NCBI RefSeq assembly: GCF_949628215.1
Contig: NC_134278.1
Location: forward strand, 39,863,691-39,927,690
Reading direction: 5' to 3'
Origin: Phalacrocorax aristotelis
Taxonomy: Eukaryota; Chordata; Aves; Suliformes; Phalacrocoracidae
Length of the DNA stretch: 64,000 nt
Shown here: positions 1 through 15,300 of the stretch, piece by piece
How the letters are laid out: each line of letters opens with the position of its first letter
How positions within the stretch are numbered: position 1 is the stretch's first letter
Notes under the pieces: model-generated
What the model was told of the DNA's origin: nothing
Databases searched by the model: none
The model's input: only the letters and a program-made list of their open reading frames with translations
Program-made: the position numbers and the translations under genes

Positions 1-265
1 TGTACGTTTCATGACCTTCAAACATTTCCTCTGGTGCTCTCACACTTGAAGAGCGGAGCAAGACAGTACCTGAATTCTCACCAATGCCGCTACTAGATCT
101 TAAATAAAATGCAAATAACTTAAATGAATCCAACATTTTCAGAGAAGCCAGAAAAACCTGTATGCACTCTAGTATACCTACTAAAATACTCAGAAGTTCT
201 AATTCTGTAGGAGTGTACATGTCTTTCAGAAGTAATACAACATATGTGCATGCATTTACACTTAC
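1..265 (-). other. SYNCRIP: SYNCRIP intron 10, partial
   Basis: This is intronic sequence after the donor at 265-264. I see no exon or repeat in it. Confidence 0.8.
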
Positions 266-387
266 ATCTGATTTTTAGCCGCTTGTCTCTGAGCTTTCCG
301 TTCTTTCCTTTTTTGATCTGGTGGCTTAGCAAAAACAATTTCAATGTTTTCTCCCTCTAAATCTTTGCCATTCATTTCTTCCATTGC
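266..387 (-). CDS. SYNCRIP: SYNCRIP exon 10, end of RRM3 and basic linker
   Basis: The exon encodes [20 protein letters not shown], then [20 protein letters not shown] and the start of the next codon. The acceptor is CCTTCAG and the donor CAGAT|GTAAGT at 265. The basic stretch resembles a nuclear-localisation segment. The following exon, with the Tyr/Gly-rich region, is not in the window. Confidence 0.95.
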
Positions 388-3300
388 CTGAAGGAATTAA
401 CCAGACTTTAAATATACTTCTAAGCATATCTGAAGTTATTAATTTTATTCTATCTTTTAGAGCATGCATTTAAAAATTTGTTATCCAGAATTAACAATAT
501 AAAGCTAAAATTTTTTAAAAATAATCAGACAGCATAGTATCGTGGGTTCCGGAATTATGCATTTCCTCTTAACTTGGCTCTCAAAACCAGGACTGCATGT
601 ATCAGTTTAGAAATCTTCCACTCAAAACTGTAAACGGGCTTCAATATTTGCAAGCTGTTTCAGTTAATGAAGTGACAGAACTGTCCTCTGAAAGTACAGA
701 TTTTGCAATAAGGGAATGAATTTCTAATTCATTCATATCAGCACACATGCAAACACTACTAAAACTAGAGATCAGTGTATGTTTTATTCCTTAATTTTAC
801 TTGTAATAAATGTAACTTTCTTTTTAAACCAGAAGCAAAAAATTGGAATGTAATAGTCTCATTCTGACCACAAAGAACCAGAACAAGCCACCACCACAAA
901 ACACCCCCACCCCGAAACATACAATTCCCATGGGTCACTGTAATTGCTACAAGTTAAAGTCAAGGAGTGGGATTCTAAATTCTGCCAGTTTTAGGGACTC
1001 TACATAGCTAAGCCTTGATGGGATACATATCCTGTGAAAAGACTCTTTCCATCATCTTCCCAAGTATCTGCTTTAAGGCATCTGGATGAGTAAGAAAAAC
1101 TGAATCCCTTTGTATCCTGCATCCTCCCACAGAACATAAAAAACAGATTGCTATAGGCAGGAGAGAAACTACACTTGCCCTTCCTAACAACAGATGATAG
1201 GAAGGGGAAAAAAAAAAACCAAACACCAAGACCAGGCTAGCAAAATCCTGGAATGACAGTTACTCAGCTGTCCAGCACCTCTCAGCAAAAAGAAAAGGTG
1301 CTATTCCACACCATGAAAAGCAAGCCATTCTGTTCCTGGAAAATAAAAGCATTACCTAAGTTTTTATAATCTGCCCTAGAGCAACTGCTTTAGATTCTAT
1401 CAATAATTTGGTGAGAAGAGTAATTCAACTTCTGGCACTTCCGTTTCAAATGATAACACGTGACTATCTTAGATACTCGTCAGCAGAATTACTTAGGATA
1501 GGTGCATCTAAGATCCACTTTTCAAGCTAGCAACTGCATCTTCCTAGGAGACACCCAGAGAGGACAGAGTTATCAGTGACAATGTGTTACCATTTCTCCA
1601 GACAGAGCTTTTTCTCAAGTTAAAAGAAGCATACAGCTTCTAAATGTTGCCTGAAGTCACTACTTACACACACAGTTACAGTCCTCCACACTTACCTTTA
1701 CAGCACCATCCCGTTCATCAAAATGAATGAAAGCGTAGTCTTTTAGCTTCTTCACTCGCTCTAGCTTTCCAAAATGACTGAAGGCCTTTTCTAGTATCTC
1801 CTCTGTTACAGTATTGGCAAGATTGCGTACAAACAAAACTTTTACCTGGGGGGGGAACCAAAAAACTTAGAAGTATGATCTAATTTGAAAATACAAGGTG
1901 AAGTTTTGCAAGTCATTACTATTGGCAGTACTGAAAACATAATTACATTTTAGGTACAGCATGTTATATACATATACATATATACATATATTTAGATACT
2001 CATACAGCATAAGCTAGCTCCCAAATCCCCTAATAGAAATATTACATGTTTTCAAACATGATTACATTACAAGTATGAGTATTGTGAAAATCAATCCAAT
2101 TTGTGTTAATGTTTAAAAGAATCCTAGCAGAAGTGATTTTCAACTCAGAACACTTTGACTTGAAAGAAGGGAACCAGGATTGGTTACGCACAAAATAATT
2201 AACTCATCAAACACTTCATTGTTTAGACAGGTTTTTGCTCAGGTATTTGTAGAACAGTCATCACTATAATATCTAGGTCAGAGGTGACAGGCCTGCCACT
2301 CTCAAGCTGCTTAAACTTGTGGCTCCCATGCTAGAGCTACACCAAATACCTAGCATCAGGACTGTGCTTGCCTGAGGAGCACTTGGTGACCTGAATCCAC
2401 AGCTAGAAGAGAGAACGCAGACAGGAGGAGATACTAAGGCTGACACTGCCAAGTCACCCTTGGACTTTCTCACAAGTCAAACTGTGTCCTTCCCTTGAGG
2501 AACTGCCACCTCCAAGTAACTCTGAAAGTCTATTCCCTCCCCCAGCTCTCTAAAGCACACAACATGGCCCATAAGTTACACAAAGACTGCTACGCAACTT
2601 ACAAGATCAGAGTGGCTCGTTATCTTTCAGCTATTGACATATGTCCTGTCAACTGCCTGACAGTGGCTAAATCATCAATATAAAGTTTCATCACCAACAG
2701 CTGCTTACGATAAAAGAAAATACAGGGCAGTTTGACAAAGGCTTAAACTAGACTCTTATTTAATATAGCAGACAATGTACACTGGACACCAGGAATCCCA
2801 TATGTTAGAGACCCGTCAGTATTCAAAGACTTGTTCTGGTGTCCACACTGACACTGCACTAAAACACCGTACATCCGCACATTTTCATTATATCATCCAT
2901 GAGTTCTCACAATTTATGAGCTTCTGACTTGTTGGGGAGAGTCCCTTCCATATGCTGCCACTATGCCCTGACAGCCTAGTCACCTCCTACTGCCAAAGGA
3001 TGCTCACAGTCTTACCTTCCTACAATGCAGTGGTGCATCAGCTGCAAAGACCTGCAACTTTTGTTGACACCCCCTCTGCTGCTAGTGGTTTCAACCTAGC
3101 TGATGACAAAGAGTGAACACTGTACATGGCACCACTGACTTCCCACTCCTAACCCTGAAGGTCAAGACAAACAACACAGGGTGTGTAAAGGAACCAAAGA
3201 AAGCATGCTTCAGTTTTTGAAGCAGAGCTATAATCTCTACTCCCATCACACACTCTGACTCAATAAACACCTTTTTTTAAGAATTACTATGTAATTAAGT

Positions 3301-6300
3301 TACAAACAAACACGACAGACTTCCATAAATCTTTGTCTCACTCACTAGCCGAATGAGGATGGGATGCAGAGTTTGGAAGAAGGGATGCTACAGATCATAA
3401 ATCTGACTCAGAGTATCAACTCTCATCTTTCGCGTAGTTACTCTTGCTGATTCTCAGGAGATGATAAACATCATAGCCAGATCCATGAGGAAGGCTGCTT
3501 CCTGCCCTCTATTAAGCTTCTCCTACATGCCTTGACAGTAAGAGCAACCACTATTTTTTGTAACCCATGTGTAATAAACGTTTTACTAAAAATGTCCTGT
3601 TACCTTAACCTTATTTCATGAAAATGAATCACAGGAAGTTTTGTGATGTAATCAATGGTTTTAAAAACTTTCAAACAAGCGTGCCTTATTCTTGTACTCT
3701 ACAAAAGGAGGAAAACTAAATCTCAAGAAAACCTAAGTAACTTTCACTAATAAATCCACAATGACTGACAGTGTCAGACATGATAAAAAAACCTCAAAAA
3801 TAATAACTTTTTTGTTACAAGATGTGCTAACACAACACTTTTTAAAGAAGTAAAAAGCAACTAATTTAAATGCTTTCCAGTGTAGACAAATCCATTAATC
3901 TCTAACTGCTGAAATTTTTTAAACACCTTTGGTCATGTTACAGGCTAAAAGCATAGCTGAACCAAAGATGTCAAAGGTAGGAGGCAGGTCAAAGCCTAGC
4001 TTGAGAGAAGATGAATCCATCTTTACTTCATTTAAGCTATCTAAAGAGGGAAGGAAAAAAAAAGAAAAAACAAAGGAAGTCCTCTTCATTAAGGCTCACA
4101 GATTATAACACCAGGGATCCATAAATACACACCTAACAAGCAATATACCCAGCAGCAGTATTTTGTCATAGACAGAACCCACTTTTAAAACTGCTTAGGG
4201 TTAGACTACCCCCAAAACTTCTGGGATCTGTTCCTTTTCCTCCTCTTACCTACAGCACAAGCACTTCAGACCTCATTACCACATTACCCAAGGGTTACTA
4301 GCACTGTCTCCTGTCCCGTAATCCACCAGGCAGCCAGAAGCATAAGACTTTATTCATCTGCTTAACCTGCCACTCCAGAATATCCTCTGTAGACTCAGCC
4401 ATGCTACAGAAATCTAATAAAACATTAACAGATTTATCTGCACTACAGATAAAAGAGGCATCAAAATAATACTTAGGAGAAATTAAGCAATCAATACAGC
4501 TACTGGACGTTGGAAAAAAACCTTCACTTTGTACCAGAAAGCAATTACTTAACCAATTATACTCTGATCTGTCAGTAAAAGCACTGATCTCCTGCAGCAC
4601 ATACATCTAGCTTCAGAATCTAGCTTTCTACCTCATCACGCTCAAGGTACTTCACATTTAAGGTAATGGCCCATTTAGATTTTAAGTATGCATCCATACA
4701 GTACTCCCCACAGCATTTAAGCAAGAGTCTGGAGGGGAAAGGAAAAAAGGCTCGAGTTAACATTTCGGAAATTTAAATTAGTATGTGTCCATATATTGAT
4801 GAGACGACATGCTGCTTCTGTGAGGTATTTAGGACAATGCTGTTCACATTCTGGCTACAAAAGTGAATGTGTCTTCTCCATAGTTTGCACTTATGCACTT
4901 GCTTTTCTAGCCATCTTGACAAGAAATCCGCCAATCAGATTACTCTGACAAAAGCAACCTACTTCTACTCACAGTGTTTCCTCCAGGGCCTTCTACCACA
5001 GGAATGTGTAAGTTTACAAGGATCAATAGCTCTCCCTTTGCTCCCAGACTGACAGTACACAGAAGCAGTGACAGCCAACCTGAAGCTCACACCTGGGAGA
5101 TTACTGACTGCAGCAGCAGCTCAGCTGTTCTTTCTCTTAGCAGAAAAACAACAAACAGAAAGTAAACCTAACACCTCCAGAAGTGCCAGACGTGGTCAGA
5201 GTTTCTCCAAATGTACAGTAAGTGGGCAAAAAAGACTGGAGTACAGACCTTCCTTGTTGCAAGAATAGAGTAAGGGACACAGCCAGCGAGAAAGGTCAGA
5301 TACCAATGCTTGTCTCAACTTCTGCCTTCAGACACAAGCTAGATGTTCTCTACTTCAGTATTCTCATTCACATAGTCTTACTTTTCCATACACTTCAACC
5401 CAAGCTCCATGACCTCTCTTTGGCGTATGGCACTAGAAATGTACAAGTTGATTTTCTGCACATTTTCCATATTTATGTTTCTTCCCTTTTCATGTCCCAT
5501 TTAAAATACAAAGGAATAAAAGGTATTAACACACTTTAAAAAACTGTATATTAATGGGGCAAACCACTATCAAGCTTTAATTTCTTTAGCCTTTCACTCC
5601 CCACATCTGTAAACTTACTTAAGAAAGATACCTGATTATGTCCCCTATCACTTCCCCCTCACGTGTTCAGTCATGTCAGCAGAAGTTCCTGCTCATTTAT
5701 TTTAAGTTTGCTGGATTAGGTCCGTTCTCTTTTGAGCCAAGAAGCTGAACAGATAGGTAAGCTGCCATATTTAGGAAGTGCCACCTTCAACAAATTTTAC
5801 CTGCAACTCTTCCCCGCTGCTGACAGTCTGTGATGCTGGGCAAGAATACTAAGATTTTCCAGACAGGCTAGTCCAAAAGCTTCTGTAATACCTGTATTAC
5901 AAAAGCAGCTTTTTCCCCTAAAATGAGCCCCCCCAACCCTTTTTCCTTATGGCTCATGAAAGAGGAGATCCCAGCCAAGCTATCTTACTAGGTCCACCAA
6001 AGTAGGACTCCAGCAAGTGGCGTGTCTCAGATGAGAGTAAAAGCACAGCAAAAAGCAAGCAAAAAGCAAGAGGTAAGGATATGGGCTAGCTAGGAGTTTC
6101 CATTGAGCAACTCAGCTACACAGCACAACTGAAAAAAAGGACAGGGTTGGGCATTGTTTGTTTTTGGTAATTCGTAATTGGTTTCTGGCAAAATACCACA
6201 CATATATAAAACAACTGCTACAGTGTAGTTAAGTGTTAACAGTCCAGACTTCAGTTTTACTGAAATATTTGAAATCCAAAATGCTACCAGTCTTAGTTTT

Positions 6301-9300
6301 TTAAGAAATTAACCCCCCCAAAATTAAAAATAAAAATAGAGTTCCAAATACAAAGCAATTGCCTAACTTCTCAGAATTAACTGCTAAAGGCAACTCTGAA
6401 AATACATTTGTGCGTCTTGCTGACATGTTCAAATTCTGACAAAGCTCCAGGGTTAAAAAGAATTAAGGCTTGTTCTGTGACCGCATCTAGACTTCTGTCC
6501 CTCCAAATATCAAGCCACAAAACCATTTTAACTTTTGGAGTCACCCAAATGAGCGAGCCCAGATGAGAAATTAAGTACTTCACCCTATGTGCCATTTTGG
6601 CAAGAATTATGTTCAACATTCAGCCTTGGGAGCACAAAGTAACATCAGTCAATAGAGTTTTAAAATTCACATAAGTTCTAGAGGGTAGTAATGTTTTTAT
6701 CATCTCACCTACAACATCTCTGTCAAGAAGGCTGAAAGATGCTATTTAAACTTCGGCTAACATCAGGAAGTACTTACTTTGGAACAGGGCACTTTAAACC
6801 TATGACGGTTCGCTTACAGCTTTATTACCTTTGCCATGACTTCAGGATCTGGGTCTTCTATAGGGTCAGCCCATTCAACTGTAACAACATTTCCCCAGAC
6901 TTTCACTTTGCCGCTCATTAACCTACGTCTGGCCTGAGCGGCAGTTTTGTGATCTTCATATTCAAGGAAACAGAAACCCCGATTCTTTTTCTTGTCATCA
7001 GGCTGATGATACAATATGACATCTGTAAGACCCTCTGAAATTAAGCAAAATATTTATTTGTTATGGCTTCGATCCATGAATTTGTATTATAAAGCAGGGA
7101 TTATCTCTCTGGTAAGTATGCATCTAACAAGTGGCTCCAAAAAAGCATGAACACACTAGACTTTTAAGACCATGTACATACTAAAATTTCTCTACCTTCA
7201 AGACCAGCATTTTCAAAGAGACTCTATCGCAACTCAGGTTCCATTTTTATTAAGTGAAGAAATCTTAGTAGCTATGGAAGAGTACCTTTCCTCTAACTGA
7301 GAAGAGGTAAGGGCCACCAGAAGTTGTACTTTGAGTTCTCCTCTCAAACCCTTAAGCCACTTATCAGCATGCGTTTTTCCCATGGATGTCTAAACAACAA
7401 GAGATCAAATTTGCATGATTTTAAGACATCTAAAAAGTTTCAGTGTTGCTCCAAGGAAGTCACCAAATGTTACTTTTGCCAGTTCATGTGTCATTATCAA
7501 AAACAGATCCTTATCAAATCACTAAGAATTCTGAAGCACAGAACTAGTTACACCCTCCAACCTGCTTCAGTTTTGCCTTGAAAAGTTTTAAAACATCCAT
7601 TAGCATTGAAATAATTAAACCATCTATTTCTATTAATGGCTTTTTTAAACATTACACACTTATTCTCTAGGTAAAACTTGGAACCACGCGTCTAGTCTAA
7701 TCACAAATACTTCAGCCCTCAACACAATTAAAAAAAAAAAAAACACCAAAAAAACCCAACAAACCAACAATTAAGTGTCAAATGCTGAGAAGAAAAATGC
7801 TGAGTGGTCTTCGTTTCGATTAATCATCACAACCATATGCCAAGAGTCCATCACTCATCATGTCTAACACCTCTCCAGCTCTGCAAAACAATTACTGACT
7901 TACCTGTTACTTTGCTAAACTCTTCAACAATTTGCTCCTTGGTTTTACTCTTAGGAATAGAGCCAACAAAAAGCCTATTATTGGCAACAGAGATGCATAC
8001 ACCAATGTGTTTTCCAGAACGAATTTCATGGTTGTTGTACTGAAAGAAAATAATTGGACAATCATCCGTTACAGGTGATTTTCACTCCCCTCCAACTGCA
8101 GCATACCAAATATCTCACTTTTACAAACATAACATTTAATAATATATTAAATTCTTTGGCGCTTAACACACTCTTATGATGCATATTCAACTGAAGCATA
8201 GCCATGTTCTCTAAGATATCTTCACAATTTCAGCCAACAATTATTCTTCCCTTCTTGTTTAAGCCTCTTTTTTAATACATGTTTCTTTAGAGACTTTTTC
8301 ATGTAGAACCATGAAAGGTAAATCTTATGTCCAAGTCATCAAGGTCAAGGCTTCTCCCTTCACAACAGTGCAGGAAAAAAGAAATGCAAGTTCCTCTATA
8401 GATTGTACCTATGAATTCTTGAATTGTGTGTATACAAGACAGGAGTTACAATTAAAGTCAGATTCGCTTCTGAAGTTCCAAAGTTAACAAAAGAAAGAGA
8501 GCTGTTATCAGGTCTTCTCTACAAAATGTGCAAGAGCAATTGGCAAATATTTTCCAAAGCACATAGATTACACATGTAAAGATAGTAAACAGCAAGAACA
8601 ACCTTCTACTGACTTGAAATCCTAAGACTTCTGTTCAAATGCTTCTCCCATAACAGATTGTTTAGAAGACACCCTGAACAAGTCAGCAGTTTCAAGAAAA
8701 AAAAAAAAGAAGTATTACTGTAGACATCTGTTGACAAAAAATGCCTTTCACTGAGATGCAGACACAGACATGCATCATCCAAATAAGCAGCAGGGAGGTC
8801 AACTGGTGGTACATCAACCCCTTTCCAACTGGAAGCCCTGCAACAGACAGTTTTTTAGCTAGGAAAATGTATTTTGTGGTCAACATCTTATCGACAAGTA
8901 GCAGGATAGCTTTTTAGAATTTAATCTAGCTATTTATTTTATGAGTTATTTTGTGTTGGGTGGTAAACATTTCTGCAAAAGCAAGTTCTCCCACATCCCT
9001 TCTTGCTTTGTACACTAAAACCAGGATGAAGATGAGTTTTTATGTATATTTATCTCATGCAAACAAAACCTATATCTCTGAAAATTTTCGAAGCTAGAAA
9101 ACTGCACCTAAGCAAGCTAAAAGGAGAACTGTACATGTGATAAGATCTGGAGTGGCATCTTCCCAACTAATTCTGGCTCAAAACATAGTAGCATACAGTA
9201 GAAGACTTCTATCTCCATATCTGTTGCCCATGTGGCAGAAAAACAGTTGGTTTTAAAGAAGCAAACAGCTGCACAGGAAGACTGCATATTACGATAGCCA

Positions 9301-12300
9301 CTAAGAGACAGGCTTATACACATTAATGAAGAGACAGATTACAGTAGCTCAAAAACTACTGTAAAGAAACACCTTTTAGAAAACACTGACAGTTTATTAG
9401 TCTGGAAACAAGACACAAACTGATTCTTCATTAACTGAAGTGTACATTATGAAGCTTTTTTTTTTCTACTGAGAGGGTGGTCAAACAACATAACAGGCTT
9501 CCTAGAGAGGTGGTTAATGCCCCATGCTTGTCAGTGTTTAAAAGAGGCATCTGCACAATGCCCTTAATAATAATGCTTTAACTTTCGATCAGCTCTGAAG
9601 TGGTCCGGCAGTTGGACTAGATGATCGCTGTAGGTCCCTTCCAACTGAAGTAGTCTATTCTACATGGAAAATAGAAGATAATAACCAACTGTTCCCTGTT
9701 AAAGTCTATGACCACAGTTTGGCTAGACATTTAATCCAAAAAGAGCCTCTCATACAACTCGTGGCAACAAAATAACAACTTTAAAAAATTAAAAAATTCT
9801 ACCACATTGCAATTCCATATTGACAGTAGTATCTAGTAGCTTCTTCATACTTTGTAGTATGAAGACATTAGCTTCTACTTTTTATTGTATGTTTTCCTTA
9901 AAAGAAATAAAACAGTCTTGAATTAGGTCCTCTTGAATATAAAGGTGGTGGGTTTTAGGTAAACAGTTTGCGTATCATCTGTAAACTTAGATTAGACATG
10001 AATAGGCCCAAATCATGGTCCGGGTAAAGTGCCAAAACAGTCAGGCTACCAAATTAGCTATGTCAGCACACTGCTTCCCCCTCCTGTCACCACTGAATCA
10101 ATGTCTGAAGTTAGTAACAGATATTAATACCCTCGAGACACTCTAATAAGATTTTTTGTTGTTGTTGCTAAGTTCTGTAAGAACCTACTCACAAACAGGT
10201 CAAAGTATGCATATGGTCTGTCTTGCCATTTTATCCACTTAAACTCTCACCAGCAATTTTAGTTTATTTCCAGCAGCAAATGGGAAGTTGTACTGCTATG
10301 CATAGCTGGCAAACTGCTTAAGGGGCATTATTTGCCTAACTCACCTGTACTTGCACTTTGATCAAGTTTTCATTTGCTCTAGTCAAAAATACACCATATG
10401 CTACTATAAGTTTTCAGTATGTTCTCCTACAAGCTTCACCTCACAAGTATTTATCCTATACATGTCTACAGTAACCTTAATCACTCAGAAATCTTTTGAA
10501 AAAAATGAAATCTAACAACTTCATATGGAATAGGCAGAACACCATAATTGGAGTTATAATTCTTAACCAGTATAAAACAGAAGGTAAACACAAACATGTT
10601 AATGGGAAAAACAATGCCTGGGATTAACAAAAAAACCAAAATTGTACTACTCATAGTCGGTGCTTGCGTGAACATTTGAGATGCCATTTCAACTTAAGCA
10701 GTGAGGGTTAACCACACTGAATTAAGCACTGCACATAAAATTAACTACTCTTCATATCTGTAAGACTTCTCAGGATCAGGCCATAGCATCACTCCCTTTT
10801 TGTCTCAAGCACAGCCCCAAGGGTATTTCAAACACAATTTAAGGAATTCTCCCTTTAAGCGGCTTAAAAATACATATGCATAAACAAAATCAAGGCTTCA
10901 GTCTTTTAAATTGCAAGGTTTCTTCTGGTTAATGAACAGGGTAACTCAACATTAAGTTTACCCAAAAATTTTAGTTAAGTTTTATATTAAGTTGTTATAA
11001 AGACTGTGAATGACACACCAGCCACACAAATATGAATTGTATGCAAAATATGTTACACCAACTGCAGGAGCCTGAAGACAGGTCAGTTTATTCTCTGCTG
11101 CAGTTTGGGTATTGACAAAACCTCATAGCTGTCTCTTATTACTCAGAAGCCTACAGGCAATGCAGAGATCTTTATTCTTCTTTCTGCTATATTTCCAAGT
11201 CCCAAGGAAGGGGGGAAGCAGCCTCTGGGAATAAGATGGGAAATAACAAAAGAGCCCCTATCCCAGGGAGTCCAGAAAGCTGGGAAGTAGGTTGTACACA
11301 CATCAGAAGATTATAGGTAGTATCAAAAAGAACACCTCCTGTTAAAATACTAGGATATTAAAATGGCTAGGACCAAGGGTTCAGCATTTCTGAGAGGTCT
11401 GTCAGCAGCCTCTCCCATGCATGTGTAACTAATAACAAATGATAGACCCATGATTTTCAGCTGAGCTCTACAGCCATATTTTGCTAGTACCCTGCAAATC
11501 ACTCCTAAGCAACGTGGGAAACTTATAATAAACCAAATTAGCCAGCCAAGTAGGGTTGGAACCATTCAAAAGCTGACAAATGCCACAGGATCCAATTTAA
11601 AACTAACCCTGACCTCAAAGAAGTTAGCACGAAGGCTGAAAAACTCCCCAATCAACCACACCACTTCAACTATTACAGTCAGTGGCTATTTAACCGAAAA
11701 ACAGAACACAGTGCTTCCCCCCACCCCAGCATATCAAAGATTGGATATAAAGAGACACCAAGTACCTCCTTCCCTTGTATCATTTAGTGGAAGACTGAGG
11801 TTAGGATCCGATGTTACTTTTATGGAAAATTTTAGAGCATGCTGCCTTTAAGCAGAATCCAGCTAAGTGAAGAAAAATGCCTTTTCGCTCGTTTACTAGG
11901 TGCCTCTGAGAACAGATTTGATTTGATTCACTGGTTTGCTAAGCCATGTGCGTAACTCTTAAGAGTTCACACACAATATAAATAGCCAGGTTGACAATGA
12001 AAGTACAAAGAGGTACATGCAGTTGTCCTCAGTATTTTTGGACTGCGCACAGGAACGCCAACCATTCTTATTTAAAAAGCTAAACAGCATATACCAGACA
12101 CTTTTGTGCTTCCACTTTTGCAGACAGTTCTGTATTTTTTCAACACACATTCCCACCTTCAGCTTGATTTGTCTCCAACGACTCATGTTATTAATATGTC
12201 AATAGGGTATCAGAGTGGTTTAAGATGCACCTTAACTCAAAACAGAGAATTTAACCCTACTATACTAATACAGTATCAGTACACCTCAGAATGAGTACTG

Positions 12301-15300
12301 TTAGCACTCTTGAGGGTCATACCGCACACTGATCTTGGCCATATCAATGCAGTAGTAACTAGCTCAAAAAATTCCAATTCAGCTTAACTAGAAAAACAAA
12401 AAGGCAGCATGAGGGTCAGGGCTGTGTTTTGTTTCCCCCTCTTTTTTTTAGTGATGGATACTTCACGCATAAAATCTAGAAAGCTAAAGAGTGGCCTATT
12501 TCTTATATCTAACTATTTCACACTTCTGTGTAAAACAGAGGAATTGTTTATTAACCTGGCAGGAATTACAACTTTTCCCAGCCAGTTGCAGCAAACAGGA
12601 CAGACCTTAACACTCAAGAGTGATTATTTCCCATCCAAAGTATCTAATGAAATTCTGGTACTTTAGAAGCATTTTTCCAGCACGGGTCCCCCTGCTGGTG
12701 CACAAGCAAATCAGAAGTCACAGCCAACCAGACCAAAGCTTCCCTTGTACCAAAGCAAGGCAAACACCACCTCTCTCCAAAACTCATCCAGACGCAGACA
12801 GCTCAAAAGTCACCACTGCTAAGGCAACTTTTGTTAATAATAAAGGTTCATCTAATTGGACAAAGCAGCAGTGCCCTCAGTTTTCTCCCCTGCCCTGTCC
12901 CTAATACAGCCAGTAAAAATGTACACACATTGTGGAAATATTTAAAAACATCTAGTAAGCTTTTATGAAATGATCTAACAATGACGGTTTCATCTTAAGC
13001 ATTAGGATCAGGACAACTGCTTATAAGCCAGAGAGCATTCTTAAAAGAAAAAAAACTCCAAGAAAACTTACCAGTTTAACAGCTTCCTGAGCTGCCTCTT
13101 TAGTACAAAAAGTGACAAAAGCATATCCTCTATTTAGACCAGTGAGTGGATCCATCATTAAGCGAAGATCCCATATAGGACCAGCTTTCTCAAATAATGG
13201 AACAAGTTCGTCTTCAAACAAGTCTCTTGGAATCTTGCCCACAAATATCTACAACACACATACAGAGCGTTGTTTATAAAAAAAATACTTGCACAGAATA
13301 CATCTACCTAAACATCTCCTCCTCCTCACCTCTGTACCGACAGACGGTTGTGGTCCTGAATATACAGACTCTGGAGGCGGTCCACCATACTTCCTCTGTC
13401 CAGTAGTCACATCAAGAGTGTAGCCGGTTCTCTCCAAGAGTGCCTTTAAGTAAGAAACTTAAGATTTTAAAACCATATATCAAATTGAACTAGTTTAGAT
13501 GCACTTCATTCAAACAGACATACTTAAAATTCCTCTTAGACTGTACTGCTTTGAAACTCCCACAGTCGAGCAAGCATACCGCTAGTACTTCAACAAGAAA
13601 CTTGCAGAACAATTATTAGAACTACCCGGTAAAGAGACACTGCTAGAAAATTAGAGGTTCGCATGGAGTTTTCCCAATTCCTTAATTTTCATTTAAAAAA
13701 AAAAAAAGCCAAGTAATAGAACAGTGAGCTTCCCTTTAATTAGAAAGATCTTAGTCTGAGCCACTTCTTGTTTTGGCACGTCCAATCCTGCAAACATTTA
13801 TGCACAGGAGTTCCCTTCACTTAATGAGATTACTCATAAGTGTGAAGTTAAAGAACACACGTTTAAGTGCTTACACCCCTGGAACACTGTACTAACTGCT
13901 TCAGGTATCCCACCACTGGAGTGGTAGTACTACTTCTTTTCTCCTATCCTCCCCCTTCAAAGTCCTTGCAGGCACATACAGCACGACTGATCCTCACTAG
14001 AATCACTGCACACAGTTACAGATTATTACCAATTTAAAATGTTAGCTGAAATTCAGTATGTAAATATATAATGAGAAACTCCTCTGAAATTAGACTATCT
14101 TAATAATTTTGTACAAAGACAAATCAACTCTACACAAAAAGAAAGAACATATTAAACACACCTAATTATATTCAAGAGTTAGCAATTTCACAACTGGAAA
14201 ATTCCAAAGTTCTTTTAAATGCTACAGGCATCAGCAGTAAAAGCTATGCTACTTTAAGTTAGTTAACTAAGCCTTCATGTTGTTGTTTTACGTGGAAGTG
14301 ACAAAAACGGTATCAGTTTTTTTGATTTTATAATTAATGTAATCCTAGCCTCAAAGTCAGGAGAAAAAAGATTTTCTAGTTTCACAAGCTACATAAGTTA
14401 TTTGTAATCTATTAACACATTAATTTTGCAGTTTACACATGAGAAGTTAAAGATGAAAGGTTCTCTCTCCTTTTAAGACATCAACTAAGCATGCCTAGAT
14501 GGTTTTCCTTTCCTTAAACATTGGTAAAGTTGCTCATCACAGAATTTTAAAATAAATCATAGTATGCCTAAATCTTGAGACAGGAGTCTCCTGCTAGCAG
14601 AAGACCTGGTCCAAGAAATAGCATGTCCATTACTAGGACAAGTTGGGGTACAGTTTATGAGAACAGTGATTATGTCTAAGAAGTGGACTAAATCCTAAAT
14701 CCATAACAATCTGTCTTTTCAGACACACATGGTATCTCCTCCCTAATGTGGAATTGCTTTAAACCTGAACTGAAGGGAAGGAAAAAAAACCCAAACAACA
14801 AAAAAAACCCAAAAGACAACCACCAGTAGCTGAAGTTATGCATTCTGAACTCAAAGACTTATGCTGACAAGTTTCTGAAAACTTTTAGCTCTGAAATAGA
14901 ACTGTCTCAACTAGACACAGAGCAAACTGTCAAATCTTTTTTGCTTTTATATATATATTCAGTTCCAGTAAATAACAGTATATTGTTTCCTCTTGAAGAG
15001 GATAAAACATCAGGTAAAAATGCAAGTGACAGCTTTCAAATAATGACAAATAATCTAAAATAGCCTTTCTAAGAAAAGCACAACTCCAAAAGAATCCAAG
15101 TATCTGTCACAACAGCTTTGAAAAACCACAGACAGCGTAACTTTTATCCTTTAGGCACATACCTTAATTTTTGCCTCATCTGGTCCTTTGCTAGAATCTG
15201 CCACCTTGGTCCCTTGCTTTTCCCTCTGCCTGTATGTCTTCATGACTCCACATAAAAAGGCACTTTTGTTCTGAAAACATGACAAGCCAAAATCTAATTT

